Source of the DNA: Cruorifilaria tuberocauda
Taxonomy: Eukaryota > Nematoda > Chromadorea > Rhabditida > Onchocercidae
NCBI GenBank assembly: GCA_013365365.1
Contig: JABVXU010000225.1
Coordinates: forward strand, 23,177-87,176
Reading direction: 5' to 3'
DNA: 64,000 nucleotides
The notes beneath the pieces were generated by a model. It ran no database searches, was not told the origin of the DNA, and saw only the letters and a program-made list of their open reading frames with translations. A program made the position numbers and the translations under genes. This document shows, one piece after another, positions 1 to 14,237 of this stretch (positions within the stretch are counted from its first letter, which is position 1; every line of letters starts with the position of its first letter).

Positions 1-223
1 GCACAAATTCGGGTAAGCTGAGCTTTTTCAGAATTAATAAGAGAGATTAAAATTAAAGGATATTTTTGTATTAATGACGTTTGTTAGCTTTTTTCCTTTC
101 CTACTTGATCGAAATAGCACATGTAATAATCAACTAATTTTTGCGCTTCATAATCCGTTTGATATTTATGATGCATTTTCAGTTCCAATTCCAAATAAAT
201 CAAATAAAAATCGCTATCCAAAA

Positions 224-1770
224 TCAAAAACACCTAGATAAATTTGGTACAGTCATTTCTGTTGTGGAATCGGCAACGGCAATCTCAGCTTTCGACCCTT
301 AAAATATGAAAATCATAAAAAAAAATGAATTCCAAGTAACGAAAATAATAGTACAGAAAAAAAAAACATACTTTTAATACCAGTATTGACAACAAGTATC
401 TCATTCCCTTCTTTTTTGGATTCACTGCTTTCAGTGAAATCCCTTCCTAAAAATGATATAACAAAAAAGGCGATGAAAGTTAATAATAATTTTATTTTTC
501 ATATATTTCCGTATATTAAAGGACTACAAGTATGCGCAAGGAAATGAGGTGAAAAATACTTAATAAAACAAACTTATCATTTACAAGTCAAGGTGCTGAG
601 CAGAAAAAGAGGTAGAACATTAACACGAAATATAAATAACGAATTCATCACTTTTGTAAAAACTTATAAAAAAATTAGTAAACCTAACCTTTCAAAATAG
701 TGCATATATTCTTTCTAGACATCCCATTCAACTCTTTAACACATAAATGGCGTAACTCCGCTATTTCAAACTTCTTAAAGATGTAAATGTTTTAGAAATA
801 ATACAACCACATCCACAAAATATAATATCAAAATGATGCACCTTCAAATTTTCCGGTAACAATTCATAAAGTTCTTTTTTACGAAGTGAAGCGAACATTT
901 GGCGAACCATCTCCTCAGGATAGTCAATGTAAGATGCAACTGATTTCAACTTCTCTGCAAGACTTATTAAAATTAGACAACATAAGTGCGATTTGTTTAG
1001 CTTATTATGCCAGCTGAAAAATTAAATTTTTGATAATTTCATCGAATGCAATGAATGCAAAAATCAATGCGAAATCCTTCAAATTACCTCAGTCTAATCG
1101 GAAGATAGTCGAGAACTAAAAATGGAAATATCGTGAATGATTAAAGCAAATAAAGCGAGAAATATGGAAGAATATTTCGAACAACAGGTTGAATTTATAA
1201 CCTAACACAAAATACTCACATCTTATGCAACACACAACAAAATTTAATCGTGGAATCTACCATAATAGCATGAGATTCAAAAAGAAACGTACTTAGCGTA
1301 ATATGAAGGCGTATGACTAGGCAGATATCTGTATATTTTTCTAAACCGAAACTTATGGTCAACAAAAATGCGAAAAAAGTTTCGGGCTGTAAGCATCACA
1401 AACATTACAAAACAATGAAATTTGCTAAATATTTCATGAATACCGTGCACAACGATACTCTTGAATAGTTACATACCTTCAGAAGATAATTCGAGAGCTG
1501 ATGAGAAATCATTCCCAGTTGCCTTTTTTCTTATAGATGAAGATCTAAAACAGCTCGAACATCAGGAAATAATGGTGAAACGAAGGAAACTGAGCAATGA
1601 ATTCAAAACCTTGAACTGGATGGAACAGAGAGCGGAGAAACGGTGCTACGACAATGGTTACGCTGTTTATTGGAGCTCAGAACCAAACAACATGTGGATT
1701 CACAGGAAACGCTACTTGAAGTTTGTGTTCGACCTTTTTTCCTTCGTACCGAATAGGATTTTTTTCCATA
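224..1770 (-). CDS. CAAP1-like protein (caspase activity and apoptosis inhibitor 1 family), 5' partial
   Basis: Six exons on the minus strand join in phase: 1770-1610, 1544-1477, 954-842, 773-689, 446-381, 297-224 (188 aa without the first exon). The N-terminal half is Ser/Arg/Lys rich (SVPSSSRSSSIRKKATG). Exons 3 and 4 carry the conserved core: EKLKSVASYIDYPEEM, FASLRKKELYELLP, then ELRHLCVKELNGMSRKNI. This pattern matches the domain of vertebrate CAAP1, a little-studied modulator of apoptosis; the assignment is from motif recall, not a search. The initiator Met was not found. The exon starting at 1770 opens with no in-frame ATG, so at least one upstream exon lies between 1.8 and about 2.7 kb. 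The last exon could alternatively splice on at the AG|GTGTTT near its end. Transcription diverges from CWC22. Confidence 0.6.
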
Positions 1771-3411
1771 CTATAAAAAGAAAAATGAATTCAAAAGGTA
1801 AAGAGCACAGTGTTCAAAGAATTGTAACAATTTGAAAATTATTCATCAAATTTCAAAATACATTTTTACAACTTACTCGCTTCTTATTCTTCTTCATCGA
1901 TAGTTTGAAGATTTCTAAAGTAATTTCAATCCGCAAAACAACTTAGTTTAGGAGCTTTATAGAACTGCAAATATATATTTTTATATCCTCAGATTCTTTA
2001 CTGTGCATTAAACTGAACCACCAGTGAAAGAAAGTTAAAGTCACGAATAAGTAAAATTAACATCAATATGAGAGAATTAATAGGTGACCTATTATCAGAT
2101 ACTAAAGGAATGATTCATTGTTTAGTAACAAACTGAAAGAGAGCTAACTTGACCACTTTGACCACAGTAATACAAACTTCTTGACCTAACCAAAAGCTGT
2201 AGTGAAACATGATATATGAATGAAAGCTTGCAATGTTCAACTGAGATCTTATTATCATTTAAACAATCACTAAAAAAATTGCTGTTACGGATATGAATCG
2301 TTATTCAAAATAAGGTTGACAAATGCGACACTTATAAATTATTACGTTGTTGAGAAAATCACAAAAAATGCTGCAGTAGGCATTGCCAACATTCGATATA
2401 TTATCATCAGAAGGACAATGGATTTCTTCAGCTACCCGACCATTGACCACCAATCACATGACACCTTTCGAACGTCATACTGCCTTACAGTTTCCCACCG
2501 GCCGTCCTCTATTCGACGGCACGTCCCATTCAGCAAATAGGCGGTCTGTTTAGGGCGTCTGTTTCTGAAATTCACTCACCTTATCGAGGCGTTGTCTTTA
2601 GATTATTTGCAAGTTTACTTTGTCAAAACAGCATTTAGATGAAAGATTACAATCATCATCCGATTAAAAAATGGTGTTATGGCGCATCGACTGGTATTTC
2701 TCCTCATTTGATTTTAAATCAGATTTAGGTTAGTGTACTGTTATAGTATAAGAAGCAGTAAGAATCAATATGGTCCAGAAGTTCAGAAGAATTAAATTAG
2801 TAACATTCCTTCTAAATTTCTTTTAAATTTGTGAATAGACCGCTTAATCCCGAATCTCTTGCAACTCAATATGGTGCAAGGAATGAGTTCCTTTTAGCTC
2901 CTGAGCTGCAACCATACAGATATCAGACGTTAGCTTGAGTGGTAATTTGAATTTCGTGTTTATAAGTACATTAAAATTTACGATACAAAATAGAAGTTAG
3001 AATTTAAAACTGCGTTCTAAATAAGAACTATAAATTGATGAAATATTATATTATCAAATTGTTCAGTCCAGTACACAGACACGTCCCTTTTTTACTGATT
3101 TTTTCTGCTTGATATTTTCATCACTTATGTTTCTTTCGCTTGTCAGAATGATATGAGTTAAGAGTAACTGCAAGAAACAACGATGGTTCAATGTTTTGAT
3201 TTTTGTTCACTACCTAAACTCTTACATATGGCTTCATCATTAATGAGTATGCGGATATTGATGATCATGTTTTTATATTTCTACAAATCAGTGGATCGTG
3301 TTAAATACGATATTTCCTCTGTAATAATTTTTCTTGTTTTTCTTCTTTACATTGCGATGTTGTACGCCTGAATGACCTATTATTGAAAGGAATGTGTTTC
3401 AGAAATCAAAC
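1771..3411. promoter_or_regulatory. Intergenic region between divergent CAAP1-like and CWC22 genes
   Basis: About 1.6 kb separates two head-to-head genes and must hold both promoters. Most of it is AT-rich, but 2450-2600 is distinctly GC-richer (CCGGCCGTCC, TTCGACGGCACG) and on the minus strand contains a strong donor (GATAAG|GTGAGT near 2575). This could be the first exon or 5' UTR of the CAAP1-like gene, or a shared promoter. No reliable coding exon was identified. Confidence 0.4.
3394..3411 (+). promoter_or_regulatory. Probable spliced-leader acceptor for CWC22
   Basis: GTGTTTCAG ends about nine bases before the CWC22 ATG with no upstream coding exon. In nematodes a consensus 3' splice site this close to the start codon usually marks SL1 trans-splicing. 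A cis-spliced 5' UTR intron would look the same. Confidence 0.45.
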
Positions 3412-6400
3412 ATGTCATCGGAACAACAGAAAACGCAAAAGCTAAAAAAGGATATGGATTTGTTACATACTCGCACAGGTGGTGCTTATATCCCACCTGC
3501 TAAACTTAAAATGATGCAGGAGCAGATTAGTGATAAGAACAGTGAGCTATATCAAAGGCTGGATTGGGAACGCCTGAAGAAGCGGATTCATGGGCAGGTC
3601 TATCCTTTTCATAAGTTCACCCAGTGATGTTTGTTATCATTTGTCATTGCTAGCATTCTTTCAGGTGAACAAAGCGAATACAAGTAATTTGCTGAATGTC
3701 ATACGAGATTTATTGCGTGAAAACGTCGTTCGAGGAAGGTGAAGAAATCTTTTTCAAATTTAGAACTTTTTGTACACCTTTTTATGCTTTCCACAAAATT
3801 AAGCTGTGAAATTCAGGATGTAGAACTGAGTACCACTATGATAATAAGTTTTACACCTCTAATTTACTTTTGTCATAACTCTATTAATTAACAATTTTAT
3901 GAACTCCTTGGATTAATGTTAGAACTTTGTATTAGGTAGTTTCATTTTGCTTACAGGTATAATTATTTTCAGAGGTTTATTAGCACGATCAATAATCCAA
4001 GCACAGTCATATTCACCAACATATTCCAATGTGTATGCAGCAGTAGTTGCTGTTATTAATAGTCACTTTCCAAACATAGGAATGTTGATCATTCATCGGT
4101 TGCTAATACAATTTAAGCGGTGTTATAAACGAAACGACAAAACATCTACTGTTACAGTATCGAAGTTTATTGCTCATCTTATCAACCAACAAGTGGTGCG
4201 TATTCTTTTTCTGTCTTATTTTCATCAACCACTCTTTGGCATTTTTCTAACGCGAAAATTTTTAGCGGTAGTTGTGTCAGAGGTATCGGTCTATCCTTCT
4301 ACAAGTCAATACTTGTTTCATTCTTATCGATAATGTCGAAAATAGTGTATCAAAGACTTATGTTTTAGATTTTGCTGACCTGTTTAATGCCTTACAGAGT
4401 GTTTGATTGCAGATTCATGAGATCCTTGCATTGGAAATGATGATATTAATGCTTGAAAATCCAACTGATGATTCCGTGGAGGTCACGGTAGCATTTTTGA
4501 AAGAGTGTGGTGCTAAACTATCAGAAATTTCGCCTCGTGGTTTAAACGGTAAGTTTTGTTCACGAATATTGATATATTAAGCATTATTATTGAAATATAG
4601 GATTGCTCGAATTTCTACATATTTTTTTATAATTTTTTCTTGGAGATAAAGTTTTCAGCAATTTTTGATCGTTTGCGAAGTATTCTAAGTGAGTCCGATA
4701 TAGATAAAAGAATTCAATATATGATCGAAGTTATTTTTCACATTCGAAAAGACAAGTTCCAGGTGAAGTTTATAAGTTTTAATCTGTTATTCTAATTTAT
4801 TTCGACACTGTTAGAAAAAAGTCCAAAATAATTTTCATGGTTGAGATAATCATTGCATTTGCTTTTTTTGTCTCTGTTTTATATAGTTGGAAATTATAAT
4901 AGGAATGACCTTACGAAGGCCGTTTGATAGCAGTTGAAATTTGAACATTCTTGAATTCTTTACACCCGGTACTATGTTTTTATCTCGCAGTTCTTTCTAT
5001 TTCATTTATTTATTTATTCTTCTTTTCTTTGTTTTAGGCTTATCCCGCAGTGGTTGATGAATTAGACCTGATAGAAGAAGATGATCAAATAACGCATACT
5101 ATTACTTTGGAGGATCCGCTTATGCCAGAAAATGAATTAAGTAAGCTAATTATTAACATTGTATTTTTGACATGTTCTTTATTAGTAGATTTTATTCATA
5201 TTTTAAATTCATTAGTTTAAACTTACTTCACTCCACGTAGTTCAATTTATTTTCTGTTTAAGACGTATTTAAATATGATGCCGAATTTGAAAAACATGAA
5301 GCAGAATATGAAGAAATTCGACGTGATGCAATCGGTTTCGCAGAGGAAGGTTCAGATGAAGAGGAAGAAAGCGAAGGGACACCGGATGAAGAGACAGCAG
5401 AAGCTCAGCAAGGTTTCAAAAGTTTTTTTTTGTATTCTTGGCTAACTGAGTAACTTAGAATATTTTTTTTTGAACGAATCTATTCTTAATTTCAACTTAA
5501 TCTTAATTTAGGAGAAAAACAAAGTACTGTGATTATCGACAATACAGAACAAAACTTAGTGGCATTTCGACGCAACATTTACTTGACAATTCAGTCTTCA
5601 CTCGACTTTCAGGAAGCAGCTCATAAATTACTTAAAATTGATTTGAAAAGTGGTCAAGATGTTAGTTTTTCTCTATATCTCTTCTTCGTCATGATAGTAA
5701 TTCGTAATGAAAAGTTCTGTTATTTAGGTGGAACTTTGCAACATGATCGTGGACTGCTGTGCTCAGCAAAGGACTTACGAGAAGTTTTATGGTCTACTAG
5801 CGGAGCGATTTTGTCGACTTCGCAGGGAATTTCAAGAAGCATTCGAGCGAATTGCTCGTGATACTTACAACACGATACATCGATTTGAATATAATAAACT
5901 GCGCAACATGGCCTGCTTAATAGCCCATCTTCTTTCAACCGATGCCATTTCATGGAATGTAAGTTTTTGCACAAATGCTTGTATTATTCTATAAAAACCA
6001 ATAAAATTCACTGTTTTCTTGCCTTTTTTACGAATGGAGGAAGAAGCAATTCTACACATTTTTTTGTCCTAATATCGGTTAATGAACTAAATATGTTTGA
6101 AACTTGTTGCTATCAAAATTTCGTTAGTTTAGATCTTAGATCAGATATCGTTGAATGAGGAGGACACAACTTCTTCTGGACGAATATACATTAAAATAGT
6201 TTTTCAAGAACTTGCCGAATTTTTGGGTGTAGAAAATTTATTGCAGAGGATTCGGGACCCGTAAGCTATTTCCTTCATTTTTGCTTTTTCTACAATTTAA
6301 TCTTCGAAAATAGTTGTGCGGCTTTTTTTACTTACATTTCGTTAAAAAAAAATGCCGTTTGCCTTCTTTTCATAAACTATCTCTTACAGTGTTGAATATT

Positions 6401-7585
6401 TAGCACATAATTATTTTAGGACAATGCAGTCTTCCTTCGACAAAATATTCCCACGTGACAACCCGAATAATACTCGCTTTTCGATCAATTTCTTTACTAC
6501 GATCGGTCTTGGATATCTCACGTAAGCAAATTTTGTTTTTGATTTTAAAAATGTATTTAAAAACAGTATTTCAAGATTCATCTTCAATCAAGATCTTTGA
6601 CTTGAATAATTTTTTTCCGAAGATAGTACAGTAATGACCTTTTCTTATTGCTGTGTATAGTTTTTTGGTTGAAGGTTTCATCGCGAAAGCTTATTTCTTT
6701 ATGAAATAGTTCTAATTTTTAGTATATTTCACGAACTTCTTAATATTAAAATAAAATGTTTTTTTTTCTTGTTAATTCTGTTTCCAGAATCGATCTGAGA
6801 TTGCATTTGGACCAAGTTCGAAAAGAAGCCAAAGTTAAAGAAGTTTCGTCTTCTTCAAGAAGTTCATCAAGTGATTCAGATTCGGATGAAAGCATTAGTG
6901 ATTCAACCTCCAGCACATGTTAGTTTATGGAATTTGTTTTTTGATTAGCGGAAAAACTTACATATGCTCCGACTAATGGATTCTTCTAATTCAAGAAGGA
7001 AGCGTAATTTGAATTGCACTAAATTTTTCAGCTTCGTCAGAGACCGATGATAGTCATAGCAGTGAGAAATCAAAACATGGTGCGAAATCATCGCCGAAAA
7101 AAGAACAGATAAAAAAGATGCCAAAAATTGTACAGAAAAAAAGTCATTACTCGAAGAATATTGGTCGGAAGAATGAAAGTGATTGGGATGATAGAATGAA
7201 CGAAATTGCGGTTAAAAGACGTGGAATTGATGAAGAAAAAATTAAAATACAAATTTATAATAAGAAAAGTGACAGAGAAACGGGAAGAAAGTATGGAAAT
7301 GATGAATCAGACAAAAAGAAGCACAGAAGATTTATCGGGGAAAGGGAAGACAGCGAGGAACGAATAAATGAAAGAAAGCACTGTAAAATTGGACGGAGAG
7401 AGAATGGAATCCACAAGCGAAAATATGATGAGAAGAGACGAAGAAGTGATTCAAACGATTTGGAAAATCGAGGGAAAGGTACAAGTAATGAGAAATCTAA
7501 TCAAAGCGGTCGTGATCGCAAAGATAAAGCCAATGGAAGCAAACGGGAGCATAAACATGAAAGCAAACGTCGAAGACGTGAATGA
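3412..7585 (+). CDS. cwc22: Pre-mRNA-splicing factor CWC22 (LET-858 homologue)
   Basis: Thirteen exons join in phase to 756 aa: 3412-3597, 3665-3738, 3973-4195, 4413-4548, 4659-4762, 5038-5140, 5263-5412, 5512-5660, 5728-5958, 6133-6260, 6420-6521, 6788-6918, 7032-7585. CWC22 is a spliceosome component that binds eIF4A3 and brings it to the exon-junction complex in the nucleus. The hallmark [11 protein letters not shown] lies near residue 25. A MIF4G domain spans about 45-235 ([29 protein letters not shown]). An acidic linker ([12 protein letters not shown]) follows at about 305, then an MA3 domain at about 340-460 ([20 protein letters not shown]). A Ser-rich stretch covers about 545-595, and a 150-residue Lys/Arg-rich tail ends in KRRRRE. 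The protein is shorter than the roughly 900 aa of the human and C. elegans proteins, mainly because it lacks a charged N-terminal region. The ATG sits just after TTTCAG, a likely trans-splice acceptor. Confidence 0.95.
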
Positions 7586-8267
7586 ATTCCAAGTTCTTTT
7601 AAAGTTTATTTAAGATTTGTAAATTGTAAGTAGGATGATGGCATACGTAACTTCCAATCGAAGTAATAACTGTATCTTCATATTTTTGTTGCAGTATTAT
7701 ACATATATACTGTTCCAGATGTTTGTTTCAGTGTCATTTATATTCTAAATTCTCGTTTATAAAATTTTCAACTTAACAACAGTATTGCAGAGCAGTGTCG
7801 CAGTTTTGTTGTATTTACAAATGTTTGCTAAGATTACATCAAATTTTCTAGTACTGAAGTTAACTCCCTAAAATTGTGTTTTCTCAAAATAGTTAAATCT
7901 TTGCCTTCCATTCCATGTTAACTCTCTCTCTAATGTAAATGAACTGGATCATGAAAGCATATTCTTTTTAATATACTGAATCAAATCCTCGTGTCAGCAA
8001 GCTTTTGAAATTATCGAATGAAGGCTTAAATTACAGCTAAAACTTTAAATAATTTATGCGCCGGTCGAAAATTTTTAGAAATCTATAAATATCGTAACAG
8101 ATGATAATAAATTCATTTTCTATTTGAGGCTTCGAAAGATAGTCTTATTTTTTTGTTTGCAGTAGGCAATCGTGTAATGACAGGTTTGCTCTCTTACTGA
8201 TTAGAAAAGGATCATATACTCAACCAATTTCAAATCTTGAAAGTTTGCAATTGTTTTGAAAGTATAG
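7586..8267. other. Spacer between CWC22 and the tyrosine kinase
   Basis: About 680 bases of AT-rich sequence holding the CWC22 3' UTR and the kinase promoter/5' UTR. No AATAAA is evident close behind the CWC22 stop, and no other feature was recognised. Confidence 0.5.
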
Positions 8268-8393
8268 ATGGAGGAAGTGGGGAGTGGACAGTTCCCACAG
8301 TATTCGGTGGAATATTATCGTCAAGAAAATGGAAGTTTGAACAGGGACCTTCTTTTCCACTGCAACTATAGTTGTATATTTCCTTCGATATAA
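8268..8393 (+). CDS. Alternative 5' exon or upstream ORF of the tyrosine kinase
   Basis: ATG at 8268 opens a 41-codon frame starting MEEVGSGQFPQYSVEYY and stopping at 8393, seven bases before the kinase ATG at 8400. A donor AGTT|GTATAT at 8373/8374 leaves one base over. It fits in phase with the acceptor ATTCAG at 8445, giving a 72-base intron and joining to the kinase frame at VQILDKKN. This gives a kinase with a different N-terminus that replaces the first 15 codons of the 8400 start. The composition looks coding, but only transcript data can choose between a uORF and an alternative exon. Confidence 0.4.
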   Translation: MEEVGSGQFPQYSVEYYRQENGSLNRDLLFHCNYSCIFPSI

Positions 8394-8399
8394 TTAAAG

Positions 8400-11676
<3,277 letters not shown>

Positions 11677-11707
11677 AAGACCAAGTTGAAACATGTTACA
11701 CATTTAA

Positions 11708-11713
11708 AATAAA
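11708..11713 (+). terminator. Poly(A) signal of the tyrosine kinase gene
   Basis: AATAAA 32 bases after the stop codon at 11676, in the sense orientation. Confidence 0.55.
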
Positions 11714-12858
11714 TGTTAATAAAATTCCAGATAATATTCAAGATTCCATCATATACGGTACGATTATATTTGAAAGAGAAACGATATATAGAAACAATAC
11801 ATTACGCATGTCCATGTTTTTTGCTTGATGATAGAAATAAATTTTTCCTATAAAAATTTCCTTAATTCGTTAATGATATTAATAAATATGTTCAAAATTG
11901 ATCACATTTTTGATAACGTTTACCACTGATTATTGTCATTTATCATGATTCGCATTTTTAAGACAATTGCATTGACATTGATAATGACAATAATTATCAT
12001 CATTTAATGATGAAGAATAGTGTTAAAATGTTTCAGATATCAGGAATAAGATTCTGAAGGGTCGTCTATCAGTTCCATATCTAAAATATGGCTCATAATT
12101 TAATGCGATTCTTTATATGTTTTGCCCCTTTTAATAATATTGATTAATTTTTAGTAAACAGTTTACCTTAAATCAATTTAATAGACTTCTGCTATGCTCG
12201 CAGAGGAACACAAAGTTAAATAAATACTTTTCCAAATATACACTAAAATTTTTGATAAAATTACTGCACATCGTTTAATTTAGAGAACTTTCATCATTCT
12301 CCATTTTGGCAGCCACTTCAAATTATGTCATTGTTGATATTAGCGAATGCATCTGATGATATAGCGCTAAGCATTTTATTTTAAGGTGCACTATGAAATC
12401 TATGGTTTAATTTTTTTCCTTTAAAAATTTTAAGCAACAATTTATGGTTTTTATTGGTTTAATGTAGAAATTTCTGGCGTAATTTTTCAGACAACTATGC
12501 TTGCTGCTTAAATCATCTATATCATCCAGCATTAATATTAAATTTGTTTACTTTACACTTTGCGCTGAAAATCGCAAAAATTGAAGAGATTTAAATTTTG
12601 AAACTCTATATTCTGGTCTTAATATGTAAACAAAATTTGTGTGTTCCTTGTTTACAAGTTCGTCGGTAGAATTATGAAGAAAACAAAGAGCAATAAAATT
12701 TATTGGCTTTATTTAACATTGCGAAAGGGACGCTTTGTGTTCCTAAGTTGTAAAAGCTTTAGAAGCCTCCTTGTTGTAGGATATGAACTGTATATAGTCG
12801 CTCTCCTCCAGAATAAAGAAGGTCCTAAACGCCAAAAGCCAAAAGCGTTTTTAAAAAA

Positions 12859-12892
12859 TTGCCTCAAGAAGTGCGTTGCCTCAAGGAGTGCG
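12859..12892. repeat. 17-bp tandem duplication
   Basis: TTGCCTCAAGAAGTGCG is followed at once by a second copy differing at one base (A to G in AAG/AGG). It lies in the GC-richer patch of this spacer. Confidence 0.85.
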
Positions 12893-13027
12893 GCGAGTCA
12901 CCTAAAAGTGGAATTGAGCCCCTTTCCCTTGTCGTATTGATACGTGAAACTCTCCGGAATGTGTAGAATTGTTGATGTTAATGTATTAATGTTGTATTAT
13001 CGTATGTATCAAATCTGTTGGAATAAA

Positions 13028-13130
13028 GGTATAATTAGCCCAGTTTGGGGTATAATCCAAGTAACGCTTTCGCATCTGCGTGACACAAAAGCGAGCAGTT
13101 TGATTCAACGCAAATGGAATAGAAGTTCCT
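13028..13130 (+). ncRNA. Candidate divergent spliced-leader RNA gene or pseudogene
   Basis: Bases 13028-13049 align without gaps to the 22-nt nematode SL1 leader with 18 identities; mismatches fall at leader positions 4, 11, 14 and 21. A GT follows immediately at 13050-13051, exactly where the SL1 donor lies. Downstream are a nested stem (CGCTTT 13065-13070 with AAAGCG 13088-13093, inner CGCA/TGCG), a single-stranded stretch, and a small GGAA/TTCC stem (13116-13129). This resembles the leader-donor-stem-stem order of an SL RNA. No good Sm site was found (only a weak AGTTTGA), so a pseudogene or coincidence is possible. Confidence 0.25.
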
Positions 13131-14237
13131 TAAGCCTGTAAAAGAAAGAACACTCTCAATCTTGTGACGGTCATAGAAGAATGTCGACAATATTGAATGA
13201 TGGTATTTTATCACAACATTTGTTTATTCAATCATTCGATAAATCATAAATTAGAAAAACAATCACAAAAGTTGTCCCTGAATTTTTTGTTTTTTTTTAT
13301 ATCCATTAAACAATATGATTATAAATATATTCACGTATGAATATTTGTTCCTCATAAAAAAACAAAGCTTTTCGCTAGCTGAATAGAATGTTTATTGCCA
13401 CTAGCTGAATGTTTGTTGCCACTTTATCGATCTTCTACTGTTAAATTTAATTAAGCACAATGTACTTACAAGCTTTCTGCCCATAGTACTTAATTTCTAT
13501 TTGTATCAGAAATAATCCATGGGAAAATAAAACGAAAACATTTGTCTTAATCGCTTAGAATGAGTTTCATCGCATTTGATTGAATTTATTTTACTGTTCC
13601 TCTTATATCAACTCTTTATTAGTTCGATTTTTTGCCATATAAAAAAATATTTAAAAAAAAATCAATTTCGGTATTTGACTTGTATTATTTTTTCGAGTTT
13701 TAATTTTCCGTTTAAGTTTTCTTTATTCAATACCATCTGTAAACATTTGCCAGTTTTACTAGTTTTAGTGCTAGCAAATTTTGGACTAAATAAATCTCCA
13801 GTTATTTCAAACTTAATTAATAGAGAGCTAATGAAGAATCCTTTCCTCCATATTCAATTTTCTCCTGAATCATAAGTCATTCATAATCAATTTCTCATAT
13901 TTTCACGATTTTTCAAAAAAGATCTTTTTAATACTAAATTTAAATTGCTCGTAGTCATATATTATATCTCTAGCATATTTGCACTACAGATATTACGAAA
14001 GTTCCCACATGAACTTTTTTAGTTGAATTCAGATACAGCAAGAAAGCTTTCTTTTTATAGCTTTAACATTACCAGGTTCCAACTTTTTTCTTACATTTTT
14101 CATATTTCGTCCATTCGATTAGTCATTGATGCGCGGTCGTAATGACTTTTGCAGCCATCACAAAGTTTTGCTTCAACTGCAAATCACACTGACCACAGTC
14201 AACATGATCTCCTTCCAATACTTGATTTAGAGAAAGG

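Larger units (their letters stand above)
11677..14237. other. Convergent intergenic region, kinase to SRT-like receptor
   Basis: Mostly AT-rich. AATAAA at 11708-11713 lies 32 bases after the kinase stop and is its likely poly(A) signal. The stretch 12,640-13,140 is GC-richer than its flanks and holds a 17-base tandem duplication and a spliced-leader-like sequence (separate entries). Open frames in this patch (12641-12940, 12944-13141) show no recognisable protein features. Confidence 0.5.

Noticed and set aside
1461..1835. Plus-strand open frame of 124 codons
   Set aside because: It overlaps two minus-strand exons of the CAAP1-like gene that join in phase to a conserved domain; no plus-strand family was recognised.
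12641..13141. Two open frames in the GC-richer patch
   Set aside because: No motifs, signal peptide or splice context; openness is explained by composition.
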